This document shows positions 25,154-35,241 of a stretch of 52,106 bases of DNA, in pieces. The stretch spans positions 1 to 52,106 of the forward strand of contig JAKSTG010000021.1 of the NCBI GenBank assembly GCA_024402695.1, written 5' to 3'. Both the position numbers and the translations under genes were made by a program. Within the stretch, counting starts at the first letter, position 1; each line of letters begins with the position of its first letter. Source of the DNA: Treponema sp. (GTDB lineage Bacteria; Spirochaetota; Spirochaetia; Treponematales; Treponemataceae). Below the pieces are notes generated by a model. It had not been told where the DNA came from and did not search any database. It saw nothing but the letters and a program-made list of their open reading frames with translations.

Positions 25154-27604
25154 ATGTCACAGAAATGGTTCCGCCACAAGTTTCAGCCTTGTCTTCCTCT
25201 TGGAGAAGACGGCACAAGAATTTCATGTTCAAAGCCACACATTGAACTTTCAAGAAAAATCGCACGCGAAGGAATCATTCTTCTTAAAAATGATTCAAAA
25301 ATCCTTCCTCTGAACAAAAAATCAGTAAACAACAAGATTGTTCTTCTTGGAAAAGCTTCTGAAGAATACATCAAAGGAGGCGGTGGTTCCGGTGACGTAT
25401 ACACAAAATATGTCCGCACTCTTTACGAAGCCTTCTCTGAAAAGGCCGCAGCCGGAGAAATCCAGCTATATACAGGACTCCACGACTTTTATGCAGAAGA
25501 AGTTTCAAAGCAGCATAAAACCGGTACTGCACCTGGAATGACCCGCGAAATGACACTTTCTGATGCACAGCTTAAAGCCGCAAGCGATTTTACAGACACA
25601 GCAGTTGTAACAATCTGCCGTTTCTCTGGCGAAGGCTGGGACCGCTTCTGCGATTTAGGGAAAGAAATCCATACAGAACCAATGGAACCAAACCCTTGGG
25701 AAAGTGAATCAACACTTGGCGAAGCCGGTGAAGCAGTTTTCCAGAAAGGGGATTTCTATCTTTCAAACGAAGAAGCTGCTATGGTTGCTGCCGCAAAAAA
25801 ATACTTCAAGCATATTATCGTTCTTCTGAACGTTGGCGGAATCGTAGACACCTGCTGGTTCAAAGATGATTCCCAGATTGAAAGCGTTCTCTACATCGGA
25901 CAGGGCGGACTTGAAGGCGCCTGTGCTGCTGCCGACATTTTCTGCGGAACAGAAAACCCAAGCGGAAAACTTACTGATACATTCGCAAAAGACCTTGCAG
26001 ACTACCCTTCAACAGATACTTTCCACGACTACAACGACCGCGTTGAATATGTAGAAGATATTTTTGTTGGTTACCGTTACTTCAACACAGTACCAGGCAA
26101 AATGGACCGCGTAAACTACCCTTTCGGATTTGGTTTGAGCTACACAACTTTCAAAATCGAAAGCCTCAACGAAGACATTACAGAAGACAAAATCCGCATT
26201 ACAGTCCGCGTAACAAACACAGGAAACTACGCAGGAAAAGAAATCGTACAGGCCTACTACTCATCTCCAAAAGGAAAACTTGAAAAAGCCGCAGTCGAAC
26301 TTGCCGCTTTCAAAAAGACACCGCTCCTTGCTCCAAATGAATCATGTGTTCTTGAACTGGCATTTGATGCAGAACGCATGGCAAGCTACGATGATGAAGG
26401 CGCCGTAACAAAATCAGCATGGGTAATGGAAAAAGGCGAATACAAAATCTTCTTTGGAAATTCTTCTGTAAACCTGACTGCTGCAAAATCACTTGTTCTT
26501 AATGAAGACAAAGTTGTTCAGCAGCTTTCACAGAAACTTTCTCCAAGAAAACTGAGCCGCCGAATGCTTTCTGACGGAACTTTCAAAACTCTTGAAACTT
26601 CTGAATACGATCCTCTTCCACGTCCAGAAGTCTTCAAAACACCGGATAAACTTGAAGGTCTGACACCTCAGGTTCGCTATGAACCACGTGCTTATATTTT
26701 TGATAACTGGAAGTGCCCTCGCCCAACTCTAATGGACGTTGTAAACGGAAAGATTTCTATTGATGATCTGGTTAACACTCTTTCGAAAGAAGACTGGACA
26801 TGCATTCTTGGTGCACAACCAAACACAGGTATTGGAAACACTTGTGGTATGGGAAACAATCAAAAATTCCAGATTCCAAACATTATGACTGCCGACGGTC
26901 CTGCCGGTATGCGCATTGCTCCTGAATGCGGAGTTTACACAACAGCCTGGCCATGTGCTACAACAATCGCTTCTACCTGGAACCTGGATTTTGCCCGCGC
27001 TTACGGTGAATCAGTTGCAAAAGAAGTAAAAGAAAACAACGTTGGTATCTGGCTTGCTCCTGGTATGAACATTCACAGAAGTCCTCTCTGTGGAAGAAAC
27101 TTTGAATACTACTCAGAAGATCCTTTCGTAACAGGTTCAATGGCATCGGCAGTTGTAAAAGGCGTTCAGTCACAGGGAATTGCTGCAACTCCAAAACACT
27201 TTGCTTTCAACAACAAGGAAACAAACCGCAAGAACAGCGACTCAATTGTAAGCGAACGCGCAGCCCGCGAAATCTACCTCCGCGCATTTGAACAGTGTGT
27301 AAAGGAAGCTGATCCTTGGGTAATCATGAGTGCTTACAACATTGTAAACGGCTGGCACACATCTGAATGCCGTGAACTCCTTACAGACATCCTTCGCGGC
27401 GAATGGGGCTACAAAGGTCTTGTCTGCACAGACTGGTGGACACGCGGTGAACACTGGCGCGAAGTTCAGGCTGGTAACGATGTAAAAATGGCTGCAGGTT
27501 TCCCGGAAGAACTTCTTGAGGCCATGGAAGACGGACGCCTTTCTGAAGCTGACGTAAAAACATCGGTTAAACGCGTTCTTGAAATGATTATGAAACTGGA
27601 CTAA
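25154..27604 (+). CDS. glycoside hydrolase family 3 beta-glucosidase, circularly permuted
   Basis: The 816-residue enzyme has the GH3 parts in inverted order. The alpha/beta-sandwich domain comes first (REGIILLKND near residue 37, later GGLEGACAAADIFCG). A fibronectin-III-like domain follows (FGFGLSYTTF, then VTNTGNYAGKEIVQAYY). The TIM-barrel domain is last (TADGPAGMR, GMNIHRSPLCGRNFEYYSEDP, ATPKHFAFNNKETNR). The nucleophile is the Asp of GLVCTDWW near residue 760. The same permuted order is known from rumen beta-glucosidases of Ruminococcus and Butyrivibrio. There is no signal peptide, so it probably splits imported oligosaccharides in the cytoplasm. AAAGGA precedes the ATG. Single-gene unit. 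Confidence 0.93.
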   Translation: MSQKWFRHKFQPCLPLGEDGTRISCSKPHIELSRKIAREGIILLKNDSKILPLNKKSVNNKIVLLGKASEEYIKGGGGSGDVYTKYVRTLYEAFSEKAAAGEIQLYTGLHDFYAEEVSKQHKTGTAPGMTREMTLSDAQLKAASDFTDTAVVTICRFSGEGWDRFCDLGKEIHTEPMEPNPWESESTLGEAGEAVFQKGDFYLSNEEAAMVAAAKKYFKHIIVLLNVGGIVDTCWFKDDSQIESVLYIGQGGLEGACAAADIFCGTENPSGKLTDTFAKDLADYPSTDTFHDYNDRVEYVEDIFVGYRYFNTVPGKMDRVNYPFGFGLSYTTFKIESLNEDITEDKIRITVRVTNTGNYAGKEIVQAYYSSPKGKLEKAAVELAAFKKTPLLAPNESCVLELAFDAERMASYDDEGAVTKSAWVMEKGEYKIFFGNSSVNLTAAKSLVLNEDKVVQQLSQKLSPRKLSRRMLSDGTFKTLETSEYDPLPRPEVFKTPDKLEGLTPQVRYEPRAYIFDNWKCPRPTLMDVVNGKISIDDLVNTLSKEDWTCILGAQPNTGIGNTCGMGNNQKFQIPNIMTADGPAGMRIAPECGVYTTAWPCATTIASTWNLDFARAYGESVAKEVKENNVGIWLAPGMNIHRSPLCGRNFEYYSEDPFVTGSMASAVVKGVQSQGIAATPKHFAFNNKETNRKNSDSIVSERAAREIYLRAFEQCVKEADPWVIMSAYNIVNGWHTSECRELLTDILRGEWGYKGLVCTDWWTRGEHWREVQAGNDVKMAAGFPEELLEAMEDGRLSEADVKTSVKRVLEMIMKLD

Positions 27605-27630
27605 AAAGTTCAATTTTTGGCACATACAAA

Positions 27631-27667
27631 TCCCGGCCGGTGAAAATTAGCCGGGATTTTTTTATTC
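27631..27667. terminator. terminator between the GH3 and histidine kinase genes
   Basis: AATCCCGGC pairs with GCCGGGATT across a loop of about 12 bases and is followed by seven T. It ends the GH3 transcript and may also serve the convergent kinase operon. Confidence 0.8.
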
Positions 27668-27670
27668 CAT

Positions 27671-28915
27671 TCAGAAAGGAATAAAAGCCGTAAATTCCAT
27701 CTGTTCTGAATCGGGTCTTGCTTTTGCTACAAGATCCCCTCCAAGCTTAATTGCAATTTGTCTGGAAACAGAAAGACCGATTCCATTTCCTTCTATATTT
27801 TTTGAATTTGAACCACGCCAGTAACTGTTAAAAATAAATGGCAATTCATTTTCATTAAGAACCGCCCCTTTATTTCGTATTACCAGCTCTACAATTTCAT
27901 CACTACGATTCAGGCAAAATTCAATTCCACCGCCGTTCCCATACTTAATGGCATTTTCCATAAGCTGAGTCAGAATTGTTTCAAGACCTTTTCTATCACT
28001 TGTTATAAGAAAATTCTGATCCTTTTCGATTTTTAACGGAATATGAAGAACCTTCAGTCTGTTTTCATATTCTTTCTGAACAAAGTCCGAAAGCTCATGC
28101 AAATAAAAAGTCTGAAACATGGGCTCATAAGGAAAGATTTCATTCTCAGAAGCCTTAAGCATTCCCGTTACAAGATCAGAAATTTCCTTTGAATTTTTGC
28201 GGATTTTTCCTGCCATATCCTTATCCTGTGAATCTGGTTTTCCATTTTTATAAAGGCCAGTTTCCAGAGCATCGGCATAAAGACTGATATTAAACAAAGG
28301 CGTCTTGATTCCATGAGCAATAGAAGTAATCAATTTCTGTCTTTCTTCTATAAGTTTTCTGTTCTTTTTTTGCTCCGCACTCAAATAATCCGAAAGCATG
28401 TTTACGCCCCAGATAAATTTACCGAATAATTTACTCCGGTTTTCCGGGAGCTTTGCATTTACCTGTCCTTTCGAAAGCCGTTCCGGATATTCGGACAAAT
28501 CCTTAAAAGGCTTAATGAATTTAAACCACAGAATAAACCATAAAACTGAAAGTATAAAAACCGTAACAAGAATAATACCATTCAGAATAATCCTATAGAT
28601 TTTCCCTTTCTTGTCAGGAAAAAGAAAATAAAAACTCTTCCCTATGACTTCAACTTTTTCCGGGACGTTTGCTTTTCCAAATTCTTTCTTTAATTCGTTC
28701 CGGTTTTGTTCAAAAATTTCCAGAACTTTTTTTTCAAAGTCCACCTTCGTTTCCAGGTCATCAATTTTTTCAAACTCAAAAGACAAACGGTTTATTACAA
28801 TGTTTCGAATATTTTCAGATCTGGAATCCATTTTTGAAAGAAGAATATTTTCACTTAACAGAAGAATCAGAAACAAAAATAATGTATACAGATAAACTGA
28901 TAAAAACTTTTTCAT
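27671..28915 (-). CDS. sensor histidine kinase
   Basis: The 414-residue membrane kinase has TM1 at about residues 5-27, an extracytoplasmic loop of about 80 charged residues, TM2 at about 109-131, and a HAMP-like linker. The H-box is SIAHGIKTPLFN (phosphorylated His near residue 197), with an N-box MENAIKYG and a G-box GNGIGLS. It overlaps the response regulator by four bases, the usual coupling of cognate pairs. It is the last gene of the seven-gene cluster, so it may sense the substrate or stress dealt with by the upstream ABC transporter. Confidence 0.93.
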   Translation of the reverse strand: MKKFLSVYLYTLFLFLILLLSENILLSKMDSRSENIRNIVINRLSFEFEKIDDLETKVDFEKKVLEIFEQNRNELKKEFGKANVPEKVEVIGKSFYFLFPDKKGKIYRIILNGIILVTVFILSVLWFILWFKFIKPFKDLSEYPERLSKGQVNAKLPENRSKLFGKFIWGVNMLSDYLSAEQKKNRKLIEERQKLITSIAHGIKTPLFNISLYADALETGLYKNGKPDSQDKDMAGKIRKNSKEISDLVTGMLKASENEIFPYEPMFQTFYLHELSDFVQKEYENRLKVLHIPLKIEKDQNFLITSDRKGLETILTQLMENAIKYGNGGGIEFCLNRSDEIVELVIRNKGAVLNENELPFIFNSYWRGSNSKNIEGNGIGLSVSRQIAIKLGGDLVAKARPDSEQMEFTAFIPF

Positions 28916-29616
28916 AAATCTTCACCAAAAATAAAACCAGCTTTCCATACAGTTTTTATAAGAACAGGATTCTTTGAATCATCTTCAAGCTTTTCACGAA
29001 GCCAGCGGATATAAACTGTCAGTGTAGACATCTCACTAAAACAGTCTTCCCCCCATACAGCATTGAAAAGTTCTTCTTTAGGCACAACTACTTTTGGATG
29101 AGTAATAAGGTAATAAAAAATATCGTATTCTTTTCCCGAAAGTGAAATTTTAATTTCACTTTCTGAAGTTTTTCTTATTACTGTTCTTGTTGAAGTATCC
29201 AGAGTAACTGATCCGACAGTGATTATAGTTTGCTTTCTTTTTTCATCTCCCAGATTGTATGAACGGCGCAGAAGGGCTTTTATTTTTGAAAACAGCACCT
29301 GAATAGAAAAAGGTTTTTCAACGTAATCATCGGCGCCAATATCAAGACCTGTAATTTTGCTCTCATCATCGGTACGGGCACTCATTACAATTACCGGAAA
29401 ACTTTTTGTCTTTCGAATTTCAAGAAGGGCTTCAAATCCATTTAGTCCGGGAAGCATAACATCAAGAAGAAGAAGTTTCACGGAATCTGATTTTAAATAT
29501 GAAAGTCCTTCTTCTGCACTTTCAAAAAGTACTGAAGTATAACCTTCTTTTTCAAGAAAGTTTTTTATAAGAGTACCAAGCTCAAAATTATCTTCAATAA
29601 TCAGAATATCCGTCAT
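28912..29616 (-). CDS. OmpR/PhoB-family response regulator
   Basis: The 234-residue regulator has a receiver domain (acidic pocket IIEDN, phospho-acceptor Asp in LLLLDVMLPG, Thr/Ser site VMSART, Lys in EKPFS) and a C-terminal winged helix (ISLSGKEYDIFYYL, then TLTVYIRWLREKLE). I choose the ATG at 29616; a TTG four codons upstream is possible, but neither has a strong ribosome site. It lies 58 bases after the lipoprotein gene and overlaps the kinase. Targets are unknown; autoregulation of the cluster is likely. Confidence 0.92.
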   Translation of the reverse strand: MTDILIIEDNFELGTLIKNFLEKEGYTSVLFESAEEGLSYLKSDSVKLLLLDVMLPGLNGFEALLEIRKTKSFPVIVMSARTDDESKITGLDIGADDYVEKPFSIQVLFSKIKALLRRSYNLGDEKRKQTIITVGSVTLDTSTRTVIRKTSESEIKISLSGKEYDIFYYLITHPKVVVPKEELFNAVWGEDCFSEMSTLTVYIRWLREKLEDDSKNPVLIKTVWKAGFIFGEDL

Positions 29617-29674
29617 TTTTAAGTTCAACTTTTTTTTAATTTTCTCTTATTACAATACCACAAAAAAGCCGGAC

Positions 29675-31081
29675 TTAGTAAGTTCCTATATCAATAAACT
29701 CGGGTCTGTTTTGAACCCCGTCAGTTCCAGTAAAAGCAACCTGAATATGTTTTGTTTCATAATCAACCAGAATAATCTGAATTGTATTTTGTGAATGAAT
29801 ACGATTAATTTTTGAATTCTGAACATCCTCTGCTGTAATAGCAGTTTTCAAAGTTCCCGGGCTGAATTTTTCTCGAGACATAACAAGGGCATTATATTTG
29901 GCAAAGCGGATTATATTGTTCTGATAATTTGTAAAATAATCCTGATTCCCTTCAGTTGTAAAAGAATTTACTACACAAAAAGAATTTTTATCATTCCAAT
30001 TAAGACCAGAAAAAATGTGACTTTCAGGAGTTCGCAGTTCCGGATAAGCCCTGTCATTATCCATGGCTTCCTGAACAACGTCTTCACAGCAAAAAGTCGA
30101 TGACCCGTCGGTAACCAATACGTTATGACAGTAAGTAAATTCAGGACTTGTTCTTACCAGATAATCCGCCGCATCATAAGCCACTGTATATTTTTCCAGG
30201 GCATTCCTAATTTCATAAGTATATGCTTTTTTTCCTTCAAAACTTATTGGATCTTTTGTCCAAGACCCTACATCCAGAATCGCGGCAAAAATACCGTCAT
30301 CATTTATGGCAGAAACAATTCCATGCATTCCCAGAAAAGAAATTGATGTAAGTGATTCTTTTCCTTTTTTCTGATGAACAACTGCATTTATTGCACCCAT
30401 CTGACATTCAGAGCCCAGGTTCCATTCAAGGAGACGAAGAGTCAAAGGTTTTCCACTTTCTGTTTTGTCGCCCCATAAAGAAAGTCCTGAACATGCTGTT
30501 CCACGCAGTGCATCGGCAACAAGCTGATACGCAAGGACTTCTTCATAGCTTAAAACGCCGTCTTTTTCATAGCCGTGAACGCCTTGTGATAAGACAAGTG
30601 CAAAAGCTTGAATTTCATCCCTGTAATCTGCAGGAAGTTCCTTTATAAGATTTTCAATACGATTCTGAAGCTCAGTAAAATTTATTTCCAGTCCGGAAAA
30701 AGCAAAATTAATATTTTCGTAAAGATAAGGTTCCGTATATTCTGCAAAATTCGGGAAGACCTTATAAAGGCATTCTGCGTAGGCGGTTCCAATCTGGGAA
30801 GGGCTTCCTTTTTCATAATCCAGAGTAACGTCATAATAAGATGGAAATTTTTTAATTAAACAAAGTCCATCATCAGAAGAAAAACTGGCAATTACTTTCT
30901 GAACAATTCCCTCGTTTTTATATTCATAATCTTCACTTTTTGATGTGGCAACCGGTATGAGCATGGAAGATTGCTCATTTTTTTCATTTTGATTTTTATA
31001 AGCAGTTTCTTTTCTGGCACAATTTGTAAAAGTTATAACCATAAATAATAATGCCAGACAAACTTTTTCTATCTTACTCAT
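29675..31081 (-). CDS. lipoprotein with C45-like Ntn-hydrolase (acyltransferase/amidase) domain
   Basis: The 468-residue protein has a lipobox (VITFTNC, Cys about residue 21), so it is membrane anchored outside the cytoplasm. The segment TACSGLSLWGDKTESGKPLTLR followed by LLEWN resembles the catalytic start of C45/choloylglycine-type N-terminal nucleophile hydrolases. There a Cys is exposed by self-cleavage and a loop of the form D-G-x-x-L-x-x-R-N-x-D follows. GMHGIVSAINDDGIFAAI is also typical. Relatives act on linear amides such as acylated amino acids, bile-salt conjugates or beta-lactam side chains. The start overlaps the permease stop (ATGAGTAA), so the genes are translationally coupled. 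The substrate is unknown. Confidence 0.7.
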   Translation of the reverse strand: MSKIEKVCLALLFMVITFTNCARKETAYKNQNEKNEQSSMLIPVATSKSEDYEYKNEGIVQKVIASFSSDDGLCLIKKFPSYYDVTLDYEKGSPSQIGTAYAECLYKVFPNFAEYTEPYLYENINFAFSGLEINFTELQNRIENLIKELPADYRDEIQAFALVLSQGVHGYEKDGVLSYEEVLAYQLVADALRGTACSGLSLWGDKTESGKPLTLRLLEWNLGSECQMGAINAVVHQKKGKESLTSISFLGMHGIVSAINDDGIFAAILDVGSWTKDPISFEGKKAYTYEIRNALEKYTVAYDAADYLVRTSPEFTYCHNVLVTDGSSTFCCEDVVQEAMDNDRAYPELRTPESHIFSGLNWNDKNSFCVVNSFTTEGNQDYFTNYQNNIIRFAKYNALVMSREKFSPGTLKTAITAEDVQNSKINRIHSQNTIQIILVDYETKHIQVAFTGTDGVQNRPEFIDIGTY

Positions 31082-33527
31082 TTCTTATGCTCCAAATTTC
31101 AATATCTTTTATTGTTCTGGTAGAAACGTAAACCGCAAGAATTACCAAAGCCACAAGGAATAATGGTGCCGCTACATAATTTGAGAAAAGATGTTTTACC
31201 ATAGTCATGTTTGATATCTGCGCAAGATTTTCTACAAGAAAGGAAATAAATTTCCCTGCCAGAAAATCTATAACTGTTCCACCAAATAATACTGAGACAA
31301 CACAAAGAATCAGAACACGGAAATAATTCCATAAATACGCAGTTCTTTTTCCAAACCCCATACTTTTTATAAGGGCAATGTCACTGGTTTCATCTTCAAT
31401 AAAAGTCATTTGATAAAGATACGTAAGTAAAAGAATCACAATACTGACCAGACTAATAATTACCCAGCGGATAAGAGTAAAAGTACTATAAAAACCTGCA
31501 AAAACTTTTTCCTTAAAATATACGTCTTTGCTATAAAAAGTAATATCTTCTTTGGGGAAAAGTAATTGCATTTTTTCTATATAATATGGGATTTCAGATT
31601 TTTTACAATTCAAAGTTCGTGCACCAGTGTAAAAGTTTTCAACTATTGCATTAGTGAAATCCTGTCCCATAATAATTCTTGGAATGACATCAAGGGCAGT
31701 ATCAAGGAATGCAGTAATGATAAAATCTTTGGTTACCAGTTTTTGCGAAAGACCATTAGGAGTAATATTCCAGTATTTAAGTGTCACTTTGTCTCCCAGA
31801 TTCAAATTATTCTGCTTTGCAAAAATTGCTCCTACTGCCACTTCGTTCTCTAAACGTGGCGCATGACTACCTTTTGTGTAAACAAGTTTTTCAAGATTAA
31901 CATTTTCAGGAATCATCATCTGAACAGACAGTTCATTTTCATTTAGAAGTATTTTCGAACTCACCTGCAATCCAAAATTTTCTATAACAGCAGGAATATC
32001 ATTTTCCTTAAAAACTCGATTCAACTCTTCCGTCATATTTTTATAACTTCCGGTTTTCATATATAAGCTTTCAAGATATCTGTCGCCCATCTGATAGTTA
32101 AAATCCAAAGCACTTGTATAGAAATATTTTTGAATATAATTTACATCACAAATGGAATCCCGAAGTCTGAGTCCAAGAAGGATAAGAACAAAGCCAAGTG
32201 AATAAGCGGCAATAAGGCTTCCGTATCGCTTTACTTTTATAAGAATGTCATGTAAGGCAAAAAAGAATGGAATATTCATTTTCTTACGACGGAATAGCAC
32301 AAGGCCTTTCAGGGAATTAAAACGCTCTCCCCTATTTTCTCCATGAAGTGCATCTACTACGGAAATTTTCTGCATCCGCTTAAGTACTCTTAATGTAAAA
32401 AGAACAACAACCAAAATAAAAATAAAGGATGAAACTGTAGCAAAAAGAAGCTCCATAACTTTTGAAGGTTCCAGCATGTTCTTGCAGAAAAGCCTTATAG
32501 CAAAAGGTGTAAGAGACATGGAAATAATCATTCCGAAAAATCCGCCTGCCACAGCAAAGGCTATGTATTTTGCGCAGAAAAGAATCCTGTAAGAAAGACT
32601 GTCTATTCCCATGGCCTTAAGCATTCCGATTTCCCGCTCTTCTCTTTTCAATGCCGACTTTAGCGCAAACCTGATTGTAACAAGATTCATTATGGCAATA
32701 AAAACACCAACCAGAAGTGAGGAAATGGAAACAATTAAAGAAATAAGTCCGTCATTAGACATGATTATTGTTCGCCCTGGAACAATAGAAAACCAGAACC
32801 CGGAAAACAGATCCATAAGTTCCTGGACTGTTTCGGTTATATAATTGTATCCGTTTCCCTGTTGTTTAATATTTGTATCTAATTCATACTGGAAAAATTT
32901 TTCTGGGAATTCACTGTTCAGAATTTTATAATCACGGTCTGAAAAAAGAATCTTAAGACTGCTTATAGCGGTAGGGGCTTTGAAAATTTCGCAGATTTCA
33001 AATCTGTAAGTATTTCCAAACTGTGTCTGAACATCAAGAAAACCACCTGTTTTCATCAAATGGAAATCCGCCATTTGATGACAAACTGCCACTTTTCCAT
33101 CCGGAACATTAAACTGTTTATCTTTTAAATTATAATGAACATTATTATCATGTTTTACTTTTTGTGCAAAATAAGCATACAGACTGCTCAGTACTTGTTT
33201 TTCCTTTCCAGGATTACTGTACATAATACAGTCGGAATCAATCCTAAGTTCTTCAGACTTTGAAATGTTATCGACTTCTGGATGATTTGCTTTCCATTTA
33301 TTTATTTCCACATCATGCCGTTCAGGATAAGAAACATCAGAATTAACATGAATCACAAGATCGGAAGTTTTCATTTTTTCATAAGAAACCTGGGCCCCAC
33401 CGAAGTTTGCATAAAGAAGACTTATTCCCAAAGAAAGACAGGCCGTTCCAACAACCATAAAAAGAAAAAGAGTAATATTTAAACCAATTTTTTCTTTCAG
33501 GTCTTTTAATAACATTCGGAAAAACAT
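31074..33527 (-). CDS. ABC transporter permease, FtsX/MacB-like with two FtsX domains
   Basis: The 817-residue protein has a first membrane helix near residue 15, a large extracytoplasmic domain, three helices at about 265-400, a central helix (SLIAAYSLGFVLILLGL), a second extracytoplasmic domain, and three C-terminal helices. This eight-helix duplicated layout is that of lipoprotein-release or peptide-resistance permeases. The start is set at 33527 (ATG after GGGTGG), one base after the ATPase stop; a TTG further upstream is possible. It pairs with the ATPase before it and is coupled to the lipoprotein after it. No periplasmic adaptor gene lies nearby. Confidence 0.88.
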   Translation of the reverse strand: MFFRMLLKDLKEKIGLNITLFLFMVVGTACLSLGISLLYANFGGAQVSYEKMKTSDLVIHVNSDVSYPERHDVEINKWKANHPEVDNISKSEELRIDSDCIMYSNPGKEKQVLSSLYAYFAQKVKHDNNVHYNLKDKQFNVPDGKVAVCHQMADFHLMKTGGFLDVQTQFGNTYRFEICEIFKAPTAISSLKILFSDRDYKILNSEFPEKFFQYELDTNIKQQGNGYNYITETVQELMDLFSGFWFSIVPGRTIIMSNDGLISLIVSISSLLVGVFIAIMNLVTIRFALKSALKREEREIGMLKAMGIDSLSYRILFCAKYIAFAVAGGFFGMIISMSLTPFAIRLFCKNMLEPSKVMELLFATVSSFIFILVVVLFTLRVLKRMQKISVVDALHGENRGERFNSLKGLVLFRRKKMNIPFFFALHDILIKVKRYGSLIAAYSLGFVLILLGLRLRDSICDVNYIQKYFYTSALDFNYQMGDRYLESLYMKTGSYKNMTEELNRVFKENDIPAVIENFGLQVSSKILLNENELSVQMMIPENVNLEKLVYTKGSHAPRLENEVAVGAIFAKQNNLNLGDKVTLKYWNITPNGLSQKLVTKDFIITAFLDTALDVIPRIIMGQDFTNAIVENFYTGARTLNCKKSEIPYYIEKMQLLFPKEDITFYSKDVYFKEKVFAGFYSTFTLIRWVIISLVSIVILLLTYLYQMTFIEDETSDIALIKSMGFGKRTAYLWNYFRVLILCVVSVLFGGTVIDFLAGKFISFLVENLAQISNMTMVKHLFSNYVAAPLFLVALVILAVYVSTRTIKDIEIWSIRNE

Positions 33528-33528
33528 A

Positions 33529-34290
33529 CTACCACCCCATGTCTTCAAGCCAGCGTTTTACCTGGCGTTCACGGGATGAAACATCCTGCATGTCTGTAAG
33601 CTTTCCAAGAAAAAGTTCCCCTTGAATATTTCCGTCTACAAGATAAACAATTCTATCTGAGCAGGAAGCTACTTTTTCATTATGTGTTACCATAAGAATT
33701 GTAGTTCCATCTTTATTCGCATTTACCAGTTCATCCATTACTTCAGAAGATGCTTTTGAATTCAAAGCACCTGTTGGTTCATCTGCAAAAATCACTTTAG
33801 GATTATTTATTAAAGCCCGGCAAAGACATGCTCTCTGAAGCTGCCCTCCGGAAACTTCTGTAATTTCTCTTTCGGCAGTTTCCATAATTCCAAGACGTCG
33901 CATCAAATCTTCAGCCCGGCGATTTATTTCCTGACGAGACTCAAGTTTTGCTTCATACCCCGGAAGGATAATATTGTCCATAATGCATAATTTTTTCATC
34001 ATGTACATCTGCTGAAAAATGAATCCCATTTTATTAAGACGGATTTTCAAAAGCTGTTTTTCTGTAAGTTCCGCAAGATTTTCTCCATCAAAGAAAACTT
34101 TTCCTGCCGTCATTTTATCCATGCCGCTTACGCAATAAAGCAATGTTGATTTTCCGGAACCTGACGGTCCCATAATGGAAACAAACTCACCTTCTTCTAT
34201 AGAAAAGTTCACATTCTGTAAAACATTATTGCTCTGCTGATTAATTATGTATGTTTTACATAAATCTTTAGTTTCAAGAACTGTACTCAT
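33529..34290 (-). CDS. ABC transporter ATP-binding protein (LolD/MacB type)
   Basis: The 253-residue ATPase has Walker A GPSGSGKSTLL, a Q-loop at FIFQQM, the signature VSGGQLQRA, Walker B VIFADEPTGAL and the switch His of VTHNEK. These are hallmarks of the MacB/LolD/BceA group. I set the start at 34290 (MSTVLETKDL) because AGGAGAG lies just upstream. It follows the barrel-like protein by 11 bases and precedes the permease by one base. With the permease it forms a mechanotransmission-type exporter or a lipoprotein/peptide handling complex. Confidence 0.94.
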   Translation of the reverse strand: MSTVLETKDLCKTYIINQQSNNVLQNVNFSIEEGEFVSIMGPSGSGKSTLLYCVSGMDKMTAGKVFFDGENLAELTEKQLLKIRLNKMGFIFQQMYMMKKLCIMDNIILPGYEAKLESRQEINRRAEDLMRRLGIMETAEREITEVSGGQLQRACLCRALINNPKVIFADEPTGALNSKASSEVMDELVNANKDGTTILMVTHNEKVASCSDRIVYLVDGNIQGELFLGKLTDMQDVSSRERQVKRWLEDMGW

Positions 34291-34301
34291 CTCTATCTCT
34301 C

Positions 34302-35231
34302 CTAAAAAACAAAGGCAGCCTGAACAGAACAATACCAGCCCGGTCCGGTTTTACTTGTCACTTTATTGTCAATCTTCTGTACGCCATCAAAAGAATAACC
34401 TGCCTGTATTTTTATTACAGTAACATCAATGGCAGCAAAAACTCCCCAGTTCTGGGATGTATACGATTTTTCATTCTTAAGATTATATGGCATCACAGTA
34501 TTTTCCAAGCCCAGCTGAATGTTAAGCACCTGCCAGATTTCATGTTCAGGAAGGAAATAATATCTAAGAGCTACCTGACCACTTATATCCCTTAATGAAG
34601 AAAGGCCTGTTACCTGAAGACTTGTTACTAACCGTAAATGATTCTGGGTAAACAACATACAGTTCAGAGCCGGACTTCCAAGAAAATCAAAAGTTGCATA
34701 GACTTGATCTGTTTTATAAGCGGCACGGAAAACTGGAAGTGGAACTACAGGCAGTGAAACCGAACCCAGTTGAACAGGAATCATAAACAAACCACCGCCA
34801 ATAAAGCAGGACCATTTTTTATTATCACAAAGCTGGTAGCCATAGCCTGCAGCAAGGACAGTTCCCTTTCTTGAAGAAAAAGAATTTTCGTTTGTATCCT
34901 GTGCAATTAAAATCACCTGGTGATTCCCGAAATTATAAACTCCCTGAAAAGAAATTGTATTAAATACTTTTTTGTGAATTTCCCAAAGAGCATTTTCTTT
35001 CTGATAATCCATAATGTATGTAAGCTGAACAGAAAGTCCTTCGGGCTCAACAAAAAGATCATCTTTATTTTTCAGATAATTAAAAAAAATGCCTCCGCCA
35101 TAAAACGATGAATTAAGTCCTTGAAAATTATTTTTCTGGTAAAAAAGAACCGGCATCGTTACAGCCTTACTTTCACCAAACAAAGCCACAGTAAAAAGTA
35201 TAACCGAAAAAAATATGAACAATTTTTTCAT
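34302..35231 (-). CDS. secreted protein, probable outer-membrane beta-barrel
   Basis: The 309-residue protein starts with a signal peptide (MKKLFIFFSVILFTVALFG). It shows alternating hydrophobic/polar strands with many Tyr, Phe and Gly and ends in Phe (SVQAAFVF), a pattern of outer-membrane barrels. I recognise no named family. AGGAG precedes the ATG at 35231. It lies ten bases after the previous gene and 11 before the ABC ATPase, so it is part of the same operon and may form the outer-membrane end of that system. Confidence 0.55.
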   Translation of the reverse strand: MKKLFIFFSVILFTVALFGESKAVTMPVLFYQKNNFQGLNSSFYGGGIFFNYLKNKDDLFVEPEGLSVQLTYIMDYQKENALWEIHKKVFNTISFQGVYNFGNHQVILIAQDTNENSFSSRKGTVLAAGYGYQLCDNKKWSCFIGGGLFMIPVQLGSVSLPVVPLPVFRAAYKTDQVYATFDFLGSPALNCMLFTQNHLRLVTSLQVTGLSSLRDISGQVALRYYFLPEHEIWQVLNIQLGLENTVMPYNLKNEKSYTSQNWGVFAAIDVTVIKIQAGYSFDGVQKIDNKVTSKTGPGWYCSVQAAFVF

Positions 35232-35241
35232 AAACACTCTC

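Noticed and set aside
28912..29616. The response regulator as the antiterminator of the hexaloop elements
   Set aside because: Its C-terminal domain is an OmpR-type winged helix that binds DNA, not an ANTAR domain.
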